Notes: generated by a model not told the origin, from the letters alone. Shown: positions 45,919 to 55,749, counted from the stretch's first letter. The stretch: 64,000 nucleotides of DNA from Methanococcoides sp. EBM-47 (GCA_001896725.1 MPPA01000009.1:186001-250000), one strand, 5' to 3'. Translations and numbers: made by a program.

Positions 45919-46731
45919 ATGACAATTATCAAGATCTCCTGTGTTCAGATGGACATTAAACAATGTTCAAAAGAAGAGAACATTGAAAAAGCCCTGCTTA
46001 TGGCAAAGGACGCCATAGCTGCAGGTACCAGGATAATAGTGTTTCCTGAAGTGTTCTCAACGGGTTTCTGTTATAAAGACCTTGGATTTGTCGCTGAAAC
46101 ATCTCCATCTCAGAGAGTTGAGGAATATCCTGCCATAAAAAGGCTATTACAATTCTCGAGGGTGCATGGCTGTATACTTATAGGCTCTGTCATTGAAAAA
46201 AAGGTGGAATGTACTGATCAGATCAGATATCATAATCTGGGTTTTTGTATCGAATCCGGAGATCTGGCCGGCATTTACAGGAAAACCCATCTGTATGGGC
46301 TAGAAAAGAGACATTTTTCAAGGGGGGAGGGAATATCTCCGATCAGACTTGAAAGGACTGGTATAACCGTCGGGCTCCAGATATGCTTTGATCTGCGGTT
46401 CCCTGAGGTATCAAGAAAACTGGCATTTGAAGGTGCTGATGTCCTGGTCACAGTTGGTGGGTTTGCAGATCCTAAATCATCCCAGTGGAAAGCACTTGCA
46501 ACTGCTAGGGCAATAGAGAACCAGATACCTCATATCGCCTGTAACCGAGTAGGTACTGCTCCCCTTGCATCATACTTTGGTAGGTCCATGATAATCAATG
46601 CTTGGGGGAACATGAAAGCAGAAGCTGAAGGGTTTGAGTGTCTCATCACGGGAGAGATAGATATAGATGAAACAAAAAGGATAAGGGGAAAGGTTTCACT
46701 TTTGGACGACAGGCAGCTAGATCTGTACTAA
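45919..46731 (+). CDS. Carbon-nitrogen hydrolase (nitrilase superfamily)
   Basis: The 270-residue enzyme has the Glu-Lys-Cys triad of the nitrilase superfamily: Glu in VFPEVFSTGF, Lys in YRKTHLYG and Cys in GLQICFDLRFPE. Family members hydrolyse omega-amidodicarboxylates, N-carbamoyl compounds or amides. The substrate is not clear, although the ICFDLRFPE variant is common in omega-amidase/NIT-type proteins. A ribosome-binding AAGGGA precedes the ATG. It follows a small membrane protein gene and precedes ppdK by about 225 bp, which contains the ppdK promoter. Confidence 0.9.
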   Translation: MTIIKISCVQMDIKQCSKEENIEKALLMAKDAIAAGTRIIVFPEVFSTGFCYKDLGFVAETSPSQRVEEYPAIKRLLQFSRVHGCILIGSVIEKKVECTDQIRYHNLGFCIESGDLAGIYRKTHLYGLEKRHFSRGEGISPIRLERTGITVGLQICFDLRFPEVSRKLAFEGADVLVTVGGFADPKSSQWKALATARAIENQIPHIACNRVGTAPLASYFGRSMIINAWGNMKAEAEGFECLITGEIDIDETKRIRGKVSLLDDRQLDLY

Positions 46732-46955
46732 GTGAAAGTTCAGATCTAGAGGAATGGTACTGGTCCGTTCAGAATAAAAATTGGCTTTGCCGATTGAACA
46801 TGGCCGGTCCATTGTTTCTGCTTTTTGTTGCCTATGCAGATGTGCATCCCATCCTGTTCAATGGTTTTTTTACTGTTGACCACAACCTTAAATATTAATA
46901 CAACAATTGTGCAGCATTCCATATTTGATGCATCAGGTTCCAGGGAGGAAAGTTG

Positions 46956-49622
46956 GTGGCAGACAGCAAATTCGTTTACTTTTTCGGCGGTAATAGGACA
47001 GAAGGAAAAAACAGTATGAAAGACCTGCTGGGTGGTAAAGGTGCGAACCTGGCGGAAATGGCTAACCTTGGAATTCCGGTACCACCCGGTTTTACTATCA
47101 CGACCGAAGTCTGTGTTCAGTACCTGAAAGGTAAGGAATATCCAAAAGGGCTTATAGAACAGGTGGATAGTGCTATCGAAAAGCTTGAAGGGATAGTCGG
47201 GAAGAAGTTCGGTGATGACAATAACCCATTGCTGGTGTCAGTGCGTTCCGGTGCAAGAGCCTCAATGCCTGGAATGATGGACACTGTCCTTAATCTTGGA
47301 CTGAACGATAGGTCTGTGCTGGGCCTTGCTAAGAACACTGGTAATCCCAGATTTGCCTTTGATAGTTACAGGCGTTTTCTGGCAATGTTCGGAGATGTAG
47401 TGCTTGGAATAGGACATGACAAGTTCGAGCATGTATTGAGCGAGAAAAAACAATCATTAAATATAATACAGGATACCGATCTTGATGTAAATGCCTTAAA
47501 GGAACTTGTAGAACAATTTAAAACTATCATTGAAATGGAAACGGGAGAAAAGTTCCCTCAGGATGCACGTAAACAGCTCATGATGGCCATAGAGGCAGTA
47601 TTCCAGTCATGGAACAATCAGCGTGCTATAACGTACCGCAAACTTAACAACATTCCAGCAGGCTGGGGTACAGCGGTCAATGTGCAGGCCATGGTTTATG
47701 GGAACATGGGAGAAACATCTGGTACGGGTGTTGCTTTCACAAGGGATCCCGGAACCGGCGAGAAACGCTTCTTCGGGGAATATCTCATCAATGCTCAGGG
47801 AGAGGATGTCGTAGCAGGTATCAGGACCCCTAATCCCATTTCCACTCTAAAGGAGGCAATGCCTGCCGCCTTCAGACAGCTTGAAGAGATCTATGTAAAA
47901 CTGGAAAACCATTTTCGTGATATGCAGGATATTGAGTTCACCATTGAGCAGGGTAAACTGTACATGCTGCAGACCAGAAACGGAAAGCGTACTGCAGCTG
48001 CAGCCATAAAGATTGCGGCAGATATGGTCGCAGAAGGTCTTATTGATAAGAAGACCGCTCTTTTACGGATAGAACCGAACCAGATAGATAAGCTGCTGCA
48101 CCCGATGATCGATCCAAATGCAACATTGCAGGTAGTGGCATCAGGGTTGCCTGCATCACCAGGAGCCGCAGTGGGTCAGGTCGTCTTTACTGCTGAGCAT
48201 GCTGAAAAGATGGCAGAGTCCGGTGCAAAGGTGATCCTTGTACGTACAGAAACATCTCCAGAGGATATAGGTGGAATGAACGCTGCAGAAGGTATACTTA
48301 CAGTGCGCGGCGGGATGACATCACATGCTGCGGTAGTGGCCAGAGGTATGGGAAAACCCTGTGTCGCAGGATGTGATGCGATATCCATCGACATCAAAAA
48401 AGGAGTGTTCTCTACAGGCTCCTGCACAATCAATGAAGGAGATCACATTTCCATAGACGGTTCAACCGGCCACGTTATTGTAGGTAAGGTCCCTCTGATC
48501 ACTCCTGAAGTTAGCGAGGAGCTTCGAACAGTGCTGCAATGGGCAGATGAGGTGAGAACCCTTGGTGTGAGAACGAATGCTGACACCCCATATGATGCCA
48601 CTGTTGCCAGGGACTTTGGTGCTGAAGGTATCGGGTTATGCCGCACAGAGCACATGTTCTTCGGTGATGACCGTATCCCTGTTGTAAGGGAAATGATCAT
48701 GGCCGAAAGTGGAACTGCAAGAAGGAGTGCTCTTGCAAAGCTCCTTCCTATGCAGAAAGAGGATTTCGTAGGCATATTCCGTGCTATGGAAGGATATCCG
48801 GTAACCATCCGTTTACTGGATCCTCCACTTCATGAGTTCCTTCCTGATCACGAAGAAGCTCTGAAAAAATTAATGGAGCTTGAGAGTAAAGGTGCTCCGG
48901 AGCATGAGATCAACAGGGTAAAGAAAATAATGGATAGGATAGAGTTTCTTCAAGAAATCAATCCGATGCTTGGTTTCAGAGGATGCAGGCTTGGAGTAGT
49001 TTATCCTGAAATATATGAGATGCAGGTGCAGGCCATTATTGAAGCGGCCTGTGAGCTTACCAAGGAAGGCATGAACATAGTACCAGAGATAATGATCCCT
49101 CTCATATCCCATGTTAAAGAACTGCAGCTGGTTAAGAAGCAGGTTGTAAAAATAGCCAGCGATGTCATGGCAGAAAAAGATGTAAAAATAAATTACAGGA
49201 TCGGTACCATGATAGAACTTCCAAGGGCAGTTCTCACTGCTGATAAGATAGCTCGTGAGGCAGAGTTCTTCTCCTTTGGTACTAATGACCTGACACAGAC
49301 AACCTTCGGGTTCAGCAGAGATGATGCAGGTAAGTTCCTGCCTTTCTATATAGAGCAATCAATACTGGAACATGATCCGTTCGCTGTCCTTGATCAGAGC
49401 GGTGTTGGTGAACTTATAAAAATAGGAATTGATAAAGGCCGATCTACCCGACATGATCTGAAGATAGGTCTATGTGGTGAACATGGAGGAGAACCTAGTT
49501 CGGTCATCTTCGGACACAAAGTGGGTCTCAATTATGTTAGCTGTTCACCTTTCCGAGTGCCTGTGGCCAGAATGGCAGCAGCCCATGCAGCACTCCAGGA
49601 AGAAGAAATGAACAAGAAGTGA
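46956..49622 (+). CDS. ppdK: Pyruvate, phosphate dikinase
   Basis: PpdK interconverts pyruvate, ATP and Pi with phosphoenolpyruvate, AMP and PPi, a key gluconeogenic step in methanogens. The 888-residue protein has the ATP-grasp domain (GGKGANLAEMANLGIPVPPGF at the start), the phospho-histidine motif GGMTSHAAVVARGMGKPCV (His at about 459) and the C-terminal PEP-binding barrel with TNDLTQTTFGFSRDD and the catalytic Cys in KIGLCGEHGGEPS. I chose GTG 46956, seven bases from GGAGG (46944-46948); the TTG at 46953 is an alternative. TATA-like CTTAAATATTAA (about 46887-46898) gives a leader of about 35 bases. Two overlapping hairpins follow the stop. Confidence 0.96.
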   Translation: MADSKFVYFFGGNRTEGKNSMKDLLGGKGANLAEMANLGIPVPPGFTITTEVCVQYLKGKEYPKGLIEQVDSAIEKLEGIVGKKFGDDNNPLLVSVRSGARASMPGMMDTVLNLGLNDRSVLGLAKNTGNPRFAFDSYRRFLAMFGDVVLGIGHDKFEHVLSEKKQSLNIIQDTDLDVNALKELVEQFKTIIEMETGEKFPQDARKQLMMAIEAVFQSWNNQRAITYRKLNNIPAGWGTAVNVQAMVYGNMGETSGTGVAFTRDPGTGEKRFFGEYLINAQGEDVVAGIRTPNPISTLKEAMPAAFRQLEEIYVKLENHFRDMQDIEFTIEQGKLYMLQTRNGKRTAAAAIKIAADMVAEGLIDKKTALLRIEPNQIDKLLHPMIDPNATLQVVASGLPASPGAAVGQVVFTAEHAEKMAESGAKVILVRTETSPEDIGGMNAAEGILTVRGGMTSHAAVVARGMGKPCVAGCDAISIDIKKGVFSTGSCTINEGDHISIDGSTGHVIVGKVPLITPEVSEELRTVLQWADEVRTLGVRTNADTPYDATVARDFGAEGIGLCRTEHMFFGDDRIPVVREMIMAESGTARRSALAKLLPMQKEDFVGIFRAMEGYPVTIRLLDPPLHEFLPDHEEALKKLMELESKGAPEHEINRVKKIMDRIEFLQEINPMLGFRGCRLGVVYPEIYEMQVQAIIEAACELTKEGMNIVPEIMIPLISHVKELQLVKKQVVKIASDVMAEKDVKINYRIGTMIELPRAVLTADKIAREAEFFSFGTNDLTQTTFGFSRDDAGKFLPFYIEQSILEHDPFAVLDQSGVGELIKIGIDKGRSTRHDLKIGLCGEHGGEPSSVIFGHKVGLNYVSCSPFRVPVARMAAAHAALQEEEMNKK

Positions 49623-49623
49623 G

Positions 49624-49675
49624 ATAAGAAAGGGCCTTTTCCACCCCTTCTTATAAACTTTCTTTAGTTTATAAG
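49624..49675. terminator. Two mutually exclusive hairpins between convergent ppdK and prenyltransferase genes
   Basis: ATAAGAA-GGG (49624-49634, one bulged A) pairs with CCCTTCTTAT (49645-49654). CTTATAAAC (49650-49658) also pairs perfectly with GTTTATAAG (49667-49675). The two stems share CTTAT and cannot form together. They sit directly after the ppdK stop and before the convergent prenyl synthase gene, so either could serve as a terminator on either strand. Confidence 0.5.
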
Positions 49676-49745
49676 TTCAGTTGAGACCTTATTTTTTAAA
49701 AAAAATATATTGAGAACAGGATTTTGGGTCAGTGACATGACCCGT

Positions 49746-50711
49746 TCAGTACGATCGTTCGATCATGTAATCTGCTATTGCAAGCAGTATCTCTTTTGCC
49801 TGTGAGCTTTCGAGCATGTCCAGTTCCTTTTTACCATCAAGGATATATGAAAGAGCTACATTGCGTGCATATTCAATGGAACCCACTTCTTCAAGCTGTC
49901 TGATGGCATCGTCCAGCTGTTCCTTTGAAGCTTTACCCTTACCAAATATATCCAATTTCAGGCCAGAGTTAATGGCATGAATGGCTATAAGGGTTTTTTT
50001 TCCTTCCATTATATCGCTTCCCCTTACTTTGCCCAGTACTTCTTCAGGGGTCATCATATCCAGCACATCATCATAGATCTGGAAACCGATACCTATCATG
50101 CGGCCAAACTCGTACATCTGATCTGCCATCTTTAGGGAGGAACCACCAAGCAATGCACCTATCTTACACGCAGCCCCATAGAGCACAGCGGTCTTTTTCT
50201 CCACCATGCTAAGATATTCATCTTCAGTGACCATGTCCTTATGTTCGAATTCTACATCCAGCCACTGCCCTTCGCATATCTCTGTACATGTCTTTGCCAG
50301 GACATCGATACTTTTTACGATACGTGCGGGATCGTTGTCCATACGGCTTATTATCTCAAAGGCTCTGGAATATAATGTATCACCAGCAAGTATAGCTGCA
50401 GATTCTCCCCATTTCACATGTACTGCAGGCATTCCTCTGCGTACATCGTCCCTGTCCATGATATCATCGTGCATCAGAGTGAAATTATGTACCAGTTCTA
50501 CTGCAACAGCAGCAGGCAGAACGGTATTGATATCGGACCCAACAGCTTCCGCAGCCAGTATAACAATGGCAGGCCTAAGTCTTTTTCCCCCAGCATCAGG
50601 CAGGTATCGTGCTGCTTTATATAGTTCTTCAGGTTCCTTAATGGGGAGCATTTCCCGTATGCCCTCATCCACATGCATGCTCCGTTTCTTTATCTCTTCT
50701 ATCAGATTCAT
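49746..50711 (-). CDS. idsA: Polyprenyl (geranylgeranyl) diphosphate synthase
   Basis: The 321-residue trans-prenyltransferase elongates allylic diphosphates with isopentenyl diphosphate. Both Asp-rich motifs are visible: DDIMDRDD (FARM) near 87 and the second Asp-rich motif in YDDVLD (GFQIYDDVLDM, about 216), plus GGKRLRP and KKTAVLYGAACK. Its product supplies archaeal lipids, so geranylgeranyl diphosphate is the likely length. It ends the leftward mevalonate/RNase J gene run (24 bp after the RNase J gene), so it makes isoprenoids from the upstream IPP-forming enzymes. Confidence 0.92.
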   Translation of the reverse strand: MNLIEEIKKRSMHVDEGIREMLPIKEPEELYKAARYLPDAGGKRLRPAIVILAAEAVGSDINTVLPAAVAVELVHNFTLMHDDIMDRDDVRRGMPAVHVKWGESAAILAGDTLYSRAFEIISRMDNDPARIVKSIDVLAKTCTEICEGQWLDVEFEHKDMVTEDEYLSMVEKKTAVLYGAACKIGALLGGSSLKMADQMYEFGRMIGIGFQIYDDVLDMMTPEEVLGKVRGSDIMEGKKTLIAIHAINSGLKLDIFGKGKASKEQLDDAIRQLEEVGSIEYARNVALSYILDGKKELDMLESSQAKEILLAIADYMIERSY

Positions 50712-50735
50712 GATACCTCTTTGCTTAATGCGGAT

Positions 50736-52079
50736 TTAGTCCTCTATGTATAGTTCTTCTCCGTTCCTTAACAAATGAAGCGTATCTCCCAGCACGTAAC
50801 CTGCATCTTCTGCCATCTCTATATATGCGGAATGCATTTCAATGGTCCCATGAGCAGGGATAACATGTTCAGGTTTGACCATCCTCAGCAGCTCCCAATG
50901 ATCTTCTCTGTAGGCATGTCCAGACACATGCACATTATCATAGATCCTTGCGCCTTTCATTCGCAGCTTTGTTTCCAGAGCATAGCGGTTAGCCTGAGTA
51001 AGCGGGTTTGGTATTACGTTCGCTGAAAAAATGATCTTATCTCCCGGCTCTATCGTATAAGGCAGATCACCGTTTGCTATACGTATCAATATGGAACCGG
51101 GCTCTCCCTGATGCCCGGTAACAATAGGCAGGTATTTGTCCTTACCTTCTCTCATTACCTTTTCCAAAGCCTTTTCGACCTCACGGCGCTGGCCATATAT
51201 TTCCACGTTCCTGGGAAGTTCAACAAACCCAAGCTCCTTAGCTGTGGTCATGTACCTGTCCATAGACCTGCCAAGTAGCATAGGTATGCGCCCCATTTCT
51301 TCAGCAAAGGAGATAATAGAGTTCAAACGGGATATATGAGAAGCAAAGGTGGTTATGATCACACCCACATCTGATTCTTCGGTGCCCAGCAGGACATCCT
51401 TTACCAGATCATGTGCTATCTGTTCTGAAGGCGCTTTACCCGAGCGACCGGCATTCGTACTTTCGGTGATCAGTGCAATGACCCCCTCTTCCCCCAGGGA
51501 CTTGATCCTGTCAAAATCCGGAGCCTCTCCTAAAGTAGGTGTTCTGTCCAGTTTGAAATCACAGGCATACATAATAGCACCTTTTGGAGTGTGGATGACC
51601 ACAAAGACCGTATCTATGATACTATGCTGGGTATTGATGAACTCGACAGAAACATCTTTTGTTATTTCATAGGTCTCCCCTGCCCCCATAGAGATGAGAT
51701 TGTTCTTTACACCGAATTTACGCTCTGAATCTATCTGATGTTTTATTAGCGCTGTTGTGTATGGTGTACTTATGATAGGTGCTGTGTAACGATGTGCAAG
51801 TTTTGATATGGCACCAATGTGGTCAAGATGACCATGTGTACATACGATAGCACGTACGTTCCCATTGACATCGTTCATTATTGTATCATCGGGTATGGCT
51901 CCCATGTTTATAAGCTCAAGGGAGTGCATCTTATCTATTTCCACATCTTCATGTATCTGCACCCTGTCCAGCCGCAGACCCATATCCAGGATGATTATAT
52001 CCTCATCAACCCTTATAGCAGTCATATTGCGTCCCATTTCATTATAACCGCCAACTGCTATTATTCCGATTTCTGTCAT
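50736..52079 (-). CDS. rnj: Ribonuclease J
   Basis: The 447-residue protein is a metallo-beta-lactamase/beta-CASP ribonuclease with the CTHGHLDHIGAISKL zinc motif, AIMYACDFKLDRTP, TESTNAGRSG and the C-terminal PVTGHQGEPGS and SGHAYREDH regions. Archaeal RNase J is a 5'-3' exoribonuclease. It sits between the type 2 isomerase gene and the prenyl synthase gene (45 and 24 bp away), an arrangement that is functionally odd but known in euryarchaea with mevalonate clusters. The coupling may be only transcriptional. Confidence 0.93.
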   Translation of the reverse strand: MTEIGIIAVGGYNEMGRNMTAIRVDEDIIILDMGLRLDRVQIHEDVEIDKMHSLELINMGAIPDDTIMNDVNGNVRAIVCTHGHLDHIGAISKLAHRYTAPIISTPYTTALIKHQIDSERKFGVKNNLISMGAGETYEITKDVSVEFINTQHSIIDTVFVVIHTPKGAIMYACDFKLDRTPTLGEAPDFDRIKSLGEEGVIALITESTNAGRSGKAPSEQIAHDLVKDVLLGTEESDVGVIITTFASHISRLNSIISFAEEMGRIPMLLGRSMDRYMTTAKELGFVELPRNVEIYGQRREVEKALEKVMREGKDKYLPIVTGHQGEPGSILIRIANGDLPYTIEPGDKIIFSANVIPNPLTQANRYALETKLRMKGARIYDNVHVSGHAYREDHWELLRMVKPEHVIPAHGTIEMHSAYIEMAEDAGYVLGDTLHLLRNGEELYIED

Positions 52080-52124
52080 ATTGATTCCTCATTTCTGAAT
52101 TATATCGTTCCTTACAAATGACTG

Positions 52125-53246
52125 TTATATGACCTGTAATTCACTACGGTCAGAGCGTAGAGCGAACTCTTTCACATTGAATCCGCGTAATTCAAGGTAT
52201 TCCCTTGTCCATCCGGTGATCACAGTGGGTGTTATGCGTAATCTGCGCAGGTCCTGACATCCGCAGAGGAACATCGCTACCCTAAGCTCATTCATCATGA
52301 GCTTCAATCTTTTAAGGACCATCTCTTTACTTTCCAGCGCCGGAGCAACAAAAGGAAGTGCAGCACTGGCCACACTGGCACCAATAGCTATCGACCTGGC
52401 GATATCCATACCTGTCCTTATCCCGCCAGTGGCTATCACTGGTAAAGATACATTGCATTCCACTACACTTGCAGCTGTAGGGATACCAAAATCCCAGAAC
52501 AGCTCACCAAGCATTTCTGACGTGGTGTCTTTTCTGTCCCTTGCACGGTATACTTCTACCCCGGACCAGCTTGTACCCCCGGCTCCACCAACATCAATGG
52601 CAGAAACACCTGCTTTCTTCAGTAACCATGCATCCTCATGGGAAATCCCAGCACCTGTTTCCTTTACAATGATAGGTATATCTAAGGTACAGATCTCTCT
52701 GATAGCATCAAGAGCACCACTTGCATCGGTATCTCCTTCCGGCTGTATTGCCTCCTGTAAAAAGTTCAGGTGTATTGCCATTGCATCTGCATCAAGCATT
52801 TCCACCAGTTCTTCTATTTTTTCTATGCCATATTCTTTTATCTGAGCAGCTCCGATATTTCCATAAATAAAAGCATCAGGTGCCACATCTCTCATGATGG
52901 TAAAAGAGTCTTCCTGGGCCGGGTCCTCGATAGCAGCTCTCTGGCTGCCTACACCTATGCCAATACCCATTTCTTCAGCAGCTTGTGCAAGGGCAGCATT
53001 GATAGGTTTTGTATCAGGATGCCCTCCTGTGATGGATGCTATGAGAAAAGGTGCTTTCATGTCCCTTCCCAGAAAATCCGTATGGAGATCTATATCCTCT
53101 ATATCAAATTCCGGAAGAGCCCGGTGCACTAACATTACGTCTTCCAGACCAGTTCCTTTTACCCGTGATTCTACAGGACTTGAAGAACATAACTTGAGGT
53201 GTTCTATCTTTCTCTGGGATGTACTCATATTAAGACCTGCATTCAT
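52125..53246 (-). CDS. fni: Isopentenyl-diphosphate delta-isomerase, type 2 (FMN-dependent)
   Basis: This 373-residue flavoenzyme converts isopentenyl to dimethylallyl diphosphate. It shows SQRKIEHLKLC at the N-terminus, SITGGHPDTKPINAALAQAAEEMGIGIGVGSQRAA, HLNFLQEAIQPEGD, SAIDVGGAGGTSW and a C-terminal ATGGIRTGMDIARSIAIGAS phosphate-binding region. The first ATG (53246) overlaps the stop of the isopentenyl phosphate kinase gene by four bases, so I take it as translationally coupled. The ATG at 53228 is a possible alternative. It is part of the alternative archaeal mevalonate pathway cluster. Confidence 0.94.
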   Translation of the reverse strand: MNAGLNMSTSQRKIEHLKLCSSSPVESRVKGTGLEDVMLVHRALPEFDIEDIDLHTDFLGRDMKAPFLIASITGGHPDTKPINAALAQAAEEMGIGIGVGSQRAAIEDPAQEDSFTIMRDVAPDAFIYGNIGAAQIKEYGIEKIEELVEMLDADAMAIHLNFLQEAIQPEGDTDASGALDAIREICTLDIPIIVKETGAGISHEDAWLLKKAGVSAIDVGGAGGTSWSGVEVYRARDRKDTTSEMLGELFWDFGIPTAASVVECNVSLPVIATGGIRTGMDIARSIAIGASVASAALPFVAPALESKEMVLKRLKLMMNELRVAMFLCGCQDLRRLRITPTVITGWTREYLELRGFNVKEFALRSDRSELQVI

Positions 53247-54022
53247 ATTTGTTCATGTGTTATAGCTGTGCCTATTTTTTCGCCTTTAAGAAAACGTTCG
53301 ATATTACCAGGCTTTGAGGCATTGAAGATGCGTGAGGTTATATAGCCATTGTCACTGAGCTCAAGCATCTCTTGAACTTTACCCAACATACCTCCCGTAA
53401 CATCTGTGTTTTCTGAGCCTCCAATATGCTGTTTTACATTTCTGAAGTTCTTGGGTGTTATTACAGGAATGGTCGAACCTTTATTGTCAAGAACCCCTTC
53501 AGTTGCACTTCCTATACCTAAAATACCTGCTTTCATCTGTTTTGCAAGATAAGGAACTATTTGGTCCCCGGAGATCACGGATGTTCCGAGACTGTTATCC
53601 ATCACCACATCTCCATGCAATACCGGAATGATATCTCTTTCCAGCATACAATATATATGGTCAAGGAACATGGTCTTTATTCTCCCATTATCTGCAAGCA
53701 TGCAGCACATTGGGTGAACTCCCACAGCAGATATGTTATGCTCATTGAGTATACCGACAACTATATTGCAGAGATCCTTCACTGAAAGGTGGGTTATTAT
53801 AGAACCGGCGACATTGAATTGTTCACTAAGAGAGAACTTTTTTGCCTGAGGATGACCAAAAGAACCTGCTCCATGCACTATTATGAGCTTTTTCTGGAAT
53901 CCGGATATTTCTTGAGCTATTCTATGTATCTCATTTACTCTGACCACACCATCTTCAGCTCTCTTGTCTGTGATGACACTCCCGCCGATCTTAAGTATGG
54001 TTAGGCTTTCCGATGAAACCAT
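53243..54022 (-). CDS. ipk: Isopentenyl phosphate kinase
   Basis: This 259-residue amino-acid-kinase-fold enzyme makes isopentenyl diphosphate from isopentenyl phosphate, the last step of the archaeal mevalonate route. Visible motifs are ILKIGGSVITDK, IVHGAGSFGHPQAKKF (with the substrate-binding His) and the ATP-binding TDVTGGMLGKVQEML. It begins one base after the mevalonate kinase stop and overlaps the isomerase gene by four bases. Its presence beside mevalonate kinase supports the phosphate-first pathway, in which phosphomevalonate is decarboxylated before the final phosphorylation. The decarboxylating steps are not encoded in the window. Confidence 0.95.
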   Translation of the reverse strand: MVSSESLTILKIGGSVITDKRAEDGVVRVNEIHRIAQEISGFQKKLIIVHGAGSFGHPQAKKFSLSEQFNVAGSIITHLSVKDLCNIVVGILNEHNISAVGVHPMCCMLADNGRIKTMFLDHIYCMLERDIIPVLHGDVVMDNSLGTSVISGDQIVPYLAKQMKAGILGIGSATEGVLDNKGSTIPVITPKNFRNVKQHIGGSENTDVTGGMLGKVQEMLELSDNGYITSRIFNASKPGNIERFLKGEKIGTAITHEQI

Positions 54023-54023
54023 G

Positions 54024-54938
54024 TCAATGCTCCACCCTTACTCCATGTTCAGTTATTCTGGTTACAATGGCCTCTCCTCCAGCCCTTGTTATAGCAGAAG
54101 CCACCTTTTCCATATCAGGAAGTTGAGATAATGCTATCATACACCCACCCCCTCCTGCACCTGTTATTTTTGCACCGTATGCACCGGCACTGCGAGCTGC
54201 ATATATAAGGTCTGCAAGCTCCGGACCACTGACACTGATAGCATCAAGAAGTCCTTGGTTGATGTTCATGAGTTCCCCTATAGGTCTATATTCCTGTTTT
54301 ATGACCAGTTCCTCTCCAGTCATCGATATCCTGCCAATAGTAGAAAGAATAGGATCGATCATCTCGGGATATCTTTTCTTGAGCAGCGCAACATCAGATA
54401 CCATTTGCCTTGTTGAAGAAAATTTTCCAGTGTTGCCTATCACAATACCACAATCAATGATATTAAGCTTCTTTTTCACAGGCACTATCACAACTCCGCC
54501 CATGGTGCTGACGTATGTATCAGTTGGGCTGGCAGCACCCTGTATCTTTCTTTCGATACTGTGTCCCAGAGTTGCAATATCTTCAGGTCCCAGGTTACAT
54601 CCGAACAACAGGTTCAATGCCTGGATAGTGGCAATGGTCACGGCTGCAGATGAACCTAGGCCTGAACCGACTGGTATATCAGAATCAATGCGCAGTTTTA
54701 CACCTTTGATATCTGTCATTTTGGACATTTCCTCTATCACAGATGATATATAGGGGTACCTGTCATGGTCCAGGCCCGTATCACCCTGATCCGAACTGAT
54801 CAGTATGGTATCATTTGAACTAGCTTGTACCCGAGTGCGAAGGTCCACAGCGCAGCATATTGCACTTTCCCCATAGACTACTGCATGTTCACCGAACAGG
54901 TATATTTTTCCGGGAGCAGAACATGTTATTGCTTGCAT
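54024..54938 (-). CDS. mvk: Mevalonate kinase
   Basis: The 304-residue GHMP kinase has the SAPGKIYLFGEHAVVYG start, the ATP-binding PVGSGLGSSAAVTIA motif (about residues 90-105) and the terminal KITGAGGGGCMIAL motif. It phosphorylates mevalonate to 5-phosphomevalonate. It follows the Memo gene by ten bases and precedes ipk by one, so all are cotranscribed. HMG-CoA reductase is not in the window. Confidence 0.95.
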   Translation of the reverse strand: MQAITCSAPGKIYLFGEHAVVYGESAICCAVDLRTRVQASSNDTILISSDQGDTGLDHDRYPYISSVIEEMSKMTDIKGVKLRIDSDIPVGSGLGSSAAVTIATIQALNLLFGCNLGPEDIATLGHSIERKIQGAASPTDTYVSTMGGVVIVPVKKKLNIIDCGIVIGNTGKFSSTRQMVSDVALLKKRYPEMIDPILSTIGRISMTGEELVIKQEYRPIGELMNINQGLLDAISVSGPELADLIYAARSAGAYGAKITGAGGGGCMIALSQLPDMEKVASAITRAGGEAIVTRITEHGVRVEH

Positions 54939-54948
54939 CGTATTCGAC

Positions 54949-55749
54949 TCATTCTAATATCAAAGAGGCGTATCCCACTACACCGGAACCATCACCTGTT
55001 ACTTCTCCGCTGGTTGCATATTTAATAAGCTCTGCTTTACTTGCTCCAAGTTCCTTGGCAGCTGTAATGGTCGCTGCAATAGGTCCATAGCCACATGCCG
55101 ATATATTCTTTGAGTACAGCCTGTTGTAGAGATCGTTCACGTTCATGTCCAAGATAGCCTTGATCAGGTACCTATCATTGCTCTCTGCCACATGCGCAGG
55201 CTGGTAATGAGTGAAGTCGCTTGATGCGATCATAACAGCCTTCCTACCAATATCTGTGATAGCCCTGGCAATTTCCATGCCGACCTCAATGGCTGTTTCT
55301 TCATCCTGCATTCCCATGCATACAGGCAATATCTTGAAATCATGCTTAAAACGATATTGAAGGAAAGGTATCTGCACCTCGATCGAATGTTCGAACCGAT
55401 GTGCAAGCTCATCTTGGTCGATCATACTGCCGGCAAGCCTTTTAGCTAGTTCACGGTCCGTTCCTACTTGTCCAAGAGGGGTGGACCATGTTTCTGTTGA
55501 AAGAGCTATTGGTGACCCATAACCTGTATGGTTTGGGCCGAACACTATGTAGGTATCGGCCACAGGCATTACAGCATAAGAGTGAGCTGCGACCCTTCCG
55601 GAATAGATATAGCCTGCATGGGGTACTACGGCACCTTTTATGCCAGGTCTTGGATCAATCGCGATGCCTTTGAAGCAATTATCTAACTCTTTCCATAAAT
55701 CCTCTGGATTTGCCGGATAGAATTTTCCTGCAACTATAGCCTGTCTCAT
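54949..55749 (-). CDS. MEMO1-family (AmmeMemoRadiSam system B) protein
   Basis: The 266-residue protein has the Memo fold. It opens with RQAIVAGKFYPANP, then carries GAVVPHAGYIYSGRVAAHSY with the conserved His, a central HRFEHSIEVQIPFLQY and the ASSDFTHYQP motif. These are the residues of the Fe/Zn-like site seen in this family, relatives of the nonheme dioxygenases. The three-gene Memo system occurs as AMMECR1, Memo and a radical SAM; only Memo is here. It is linked on the same strand to S2 (67 bp) and mevalonate kinase, a common archaeal gene order, but its molecular role is unsettled. Confidence 0.9.
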   Translation of the reverse strand: MRQAIVAGKFYPANPEDLWKELDNCFKGIAIDPRPGIKGAVVPHAGYIYSGRVAAHSYAVMPVADTYIVFGPNHTGYGSPIALSTETWSTPLGQVGTDRELAKRLAGSMIDQDELAHRFEHSIEVQIPFLQYRFKHDFKILPVCMGMQDEETAIEVGMEIARAITDIGRKAVMIASSDFTHYQPAHVAESNDRYLIKAILDMNVNDLYNRLYSKNISACGYGPIAATITAAKELGASKAELIKYATSGEVTGDGSGVVGYASLILE

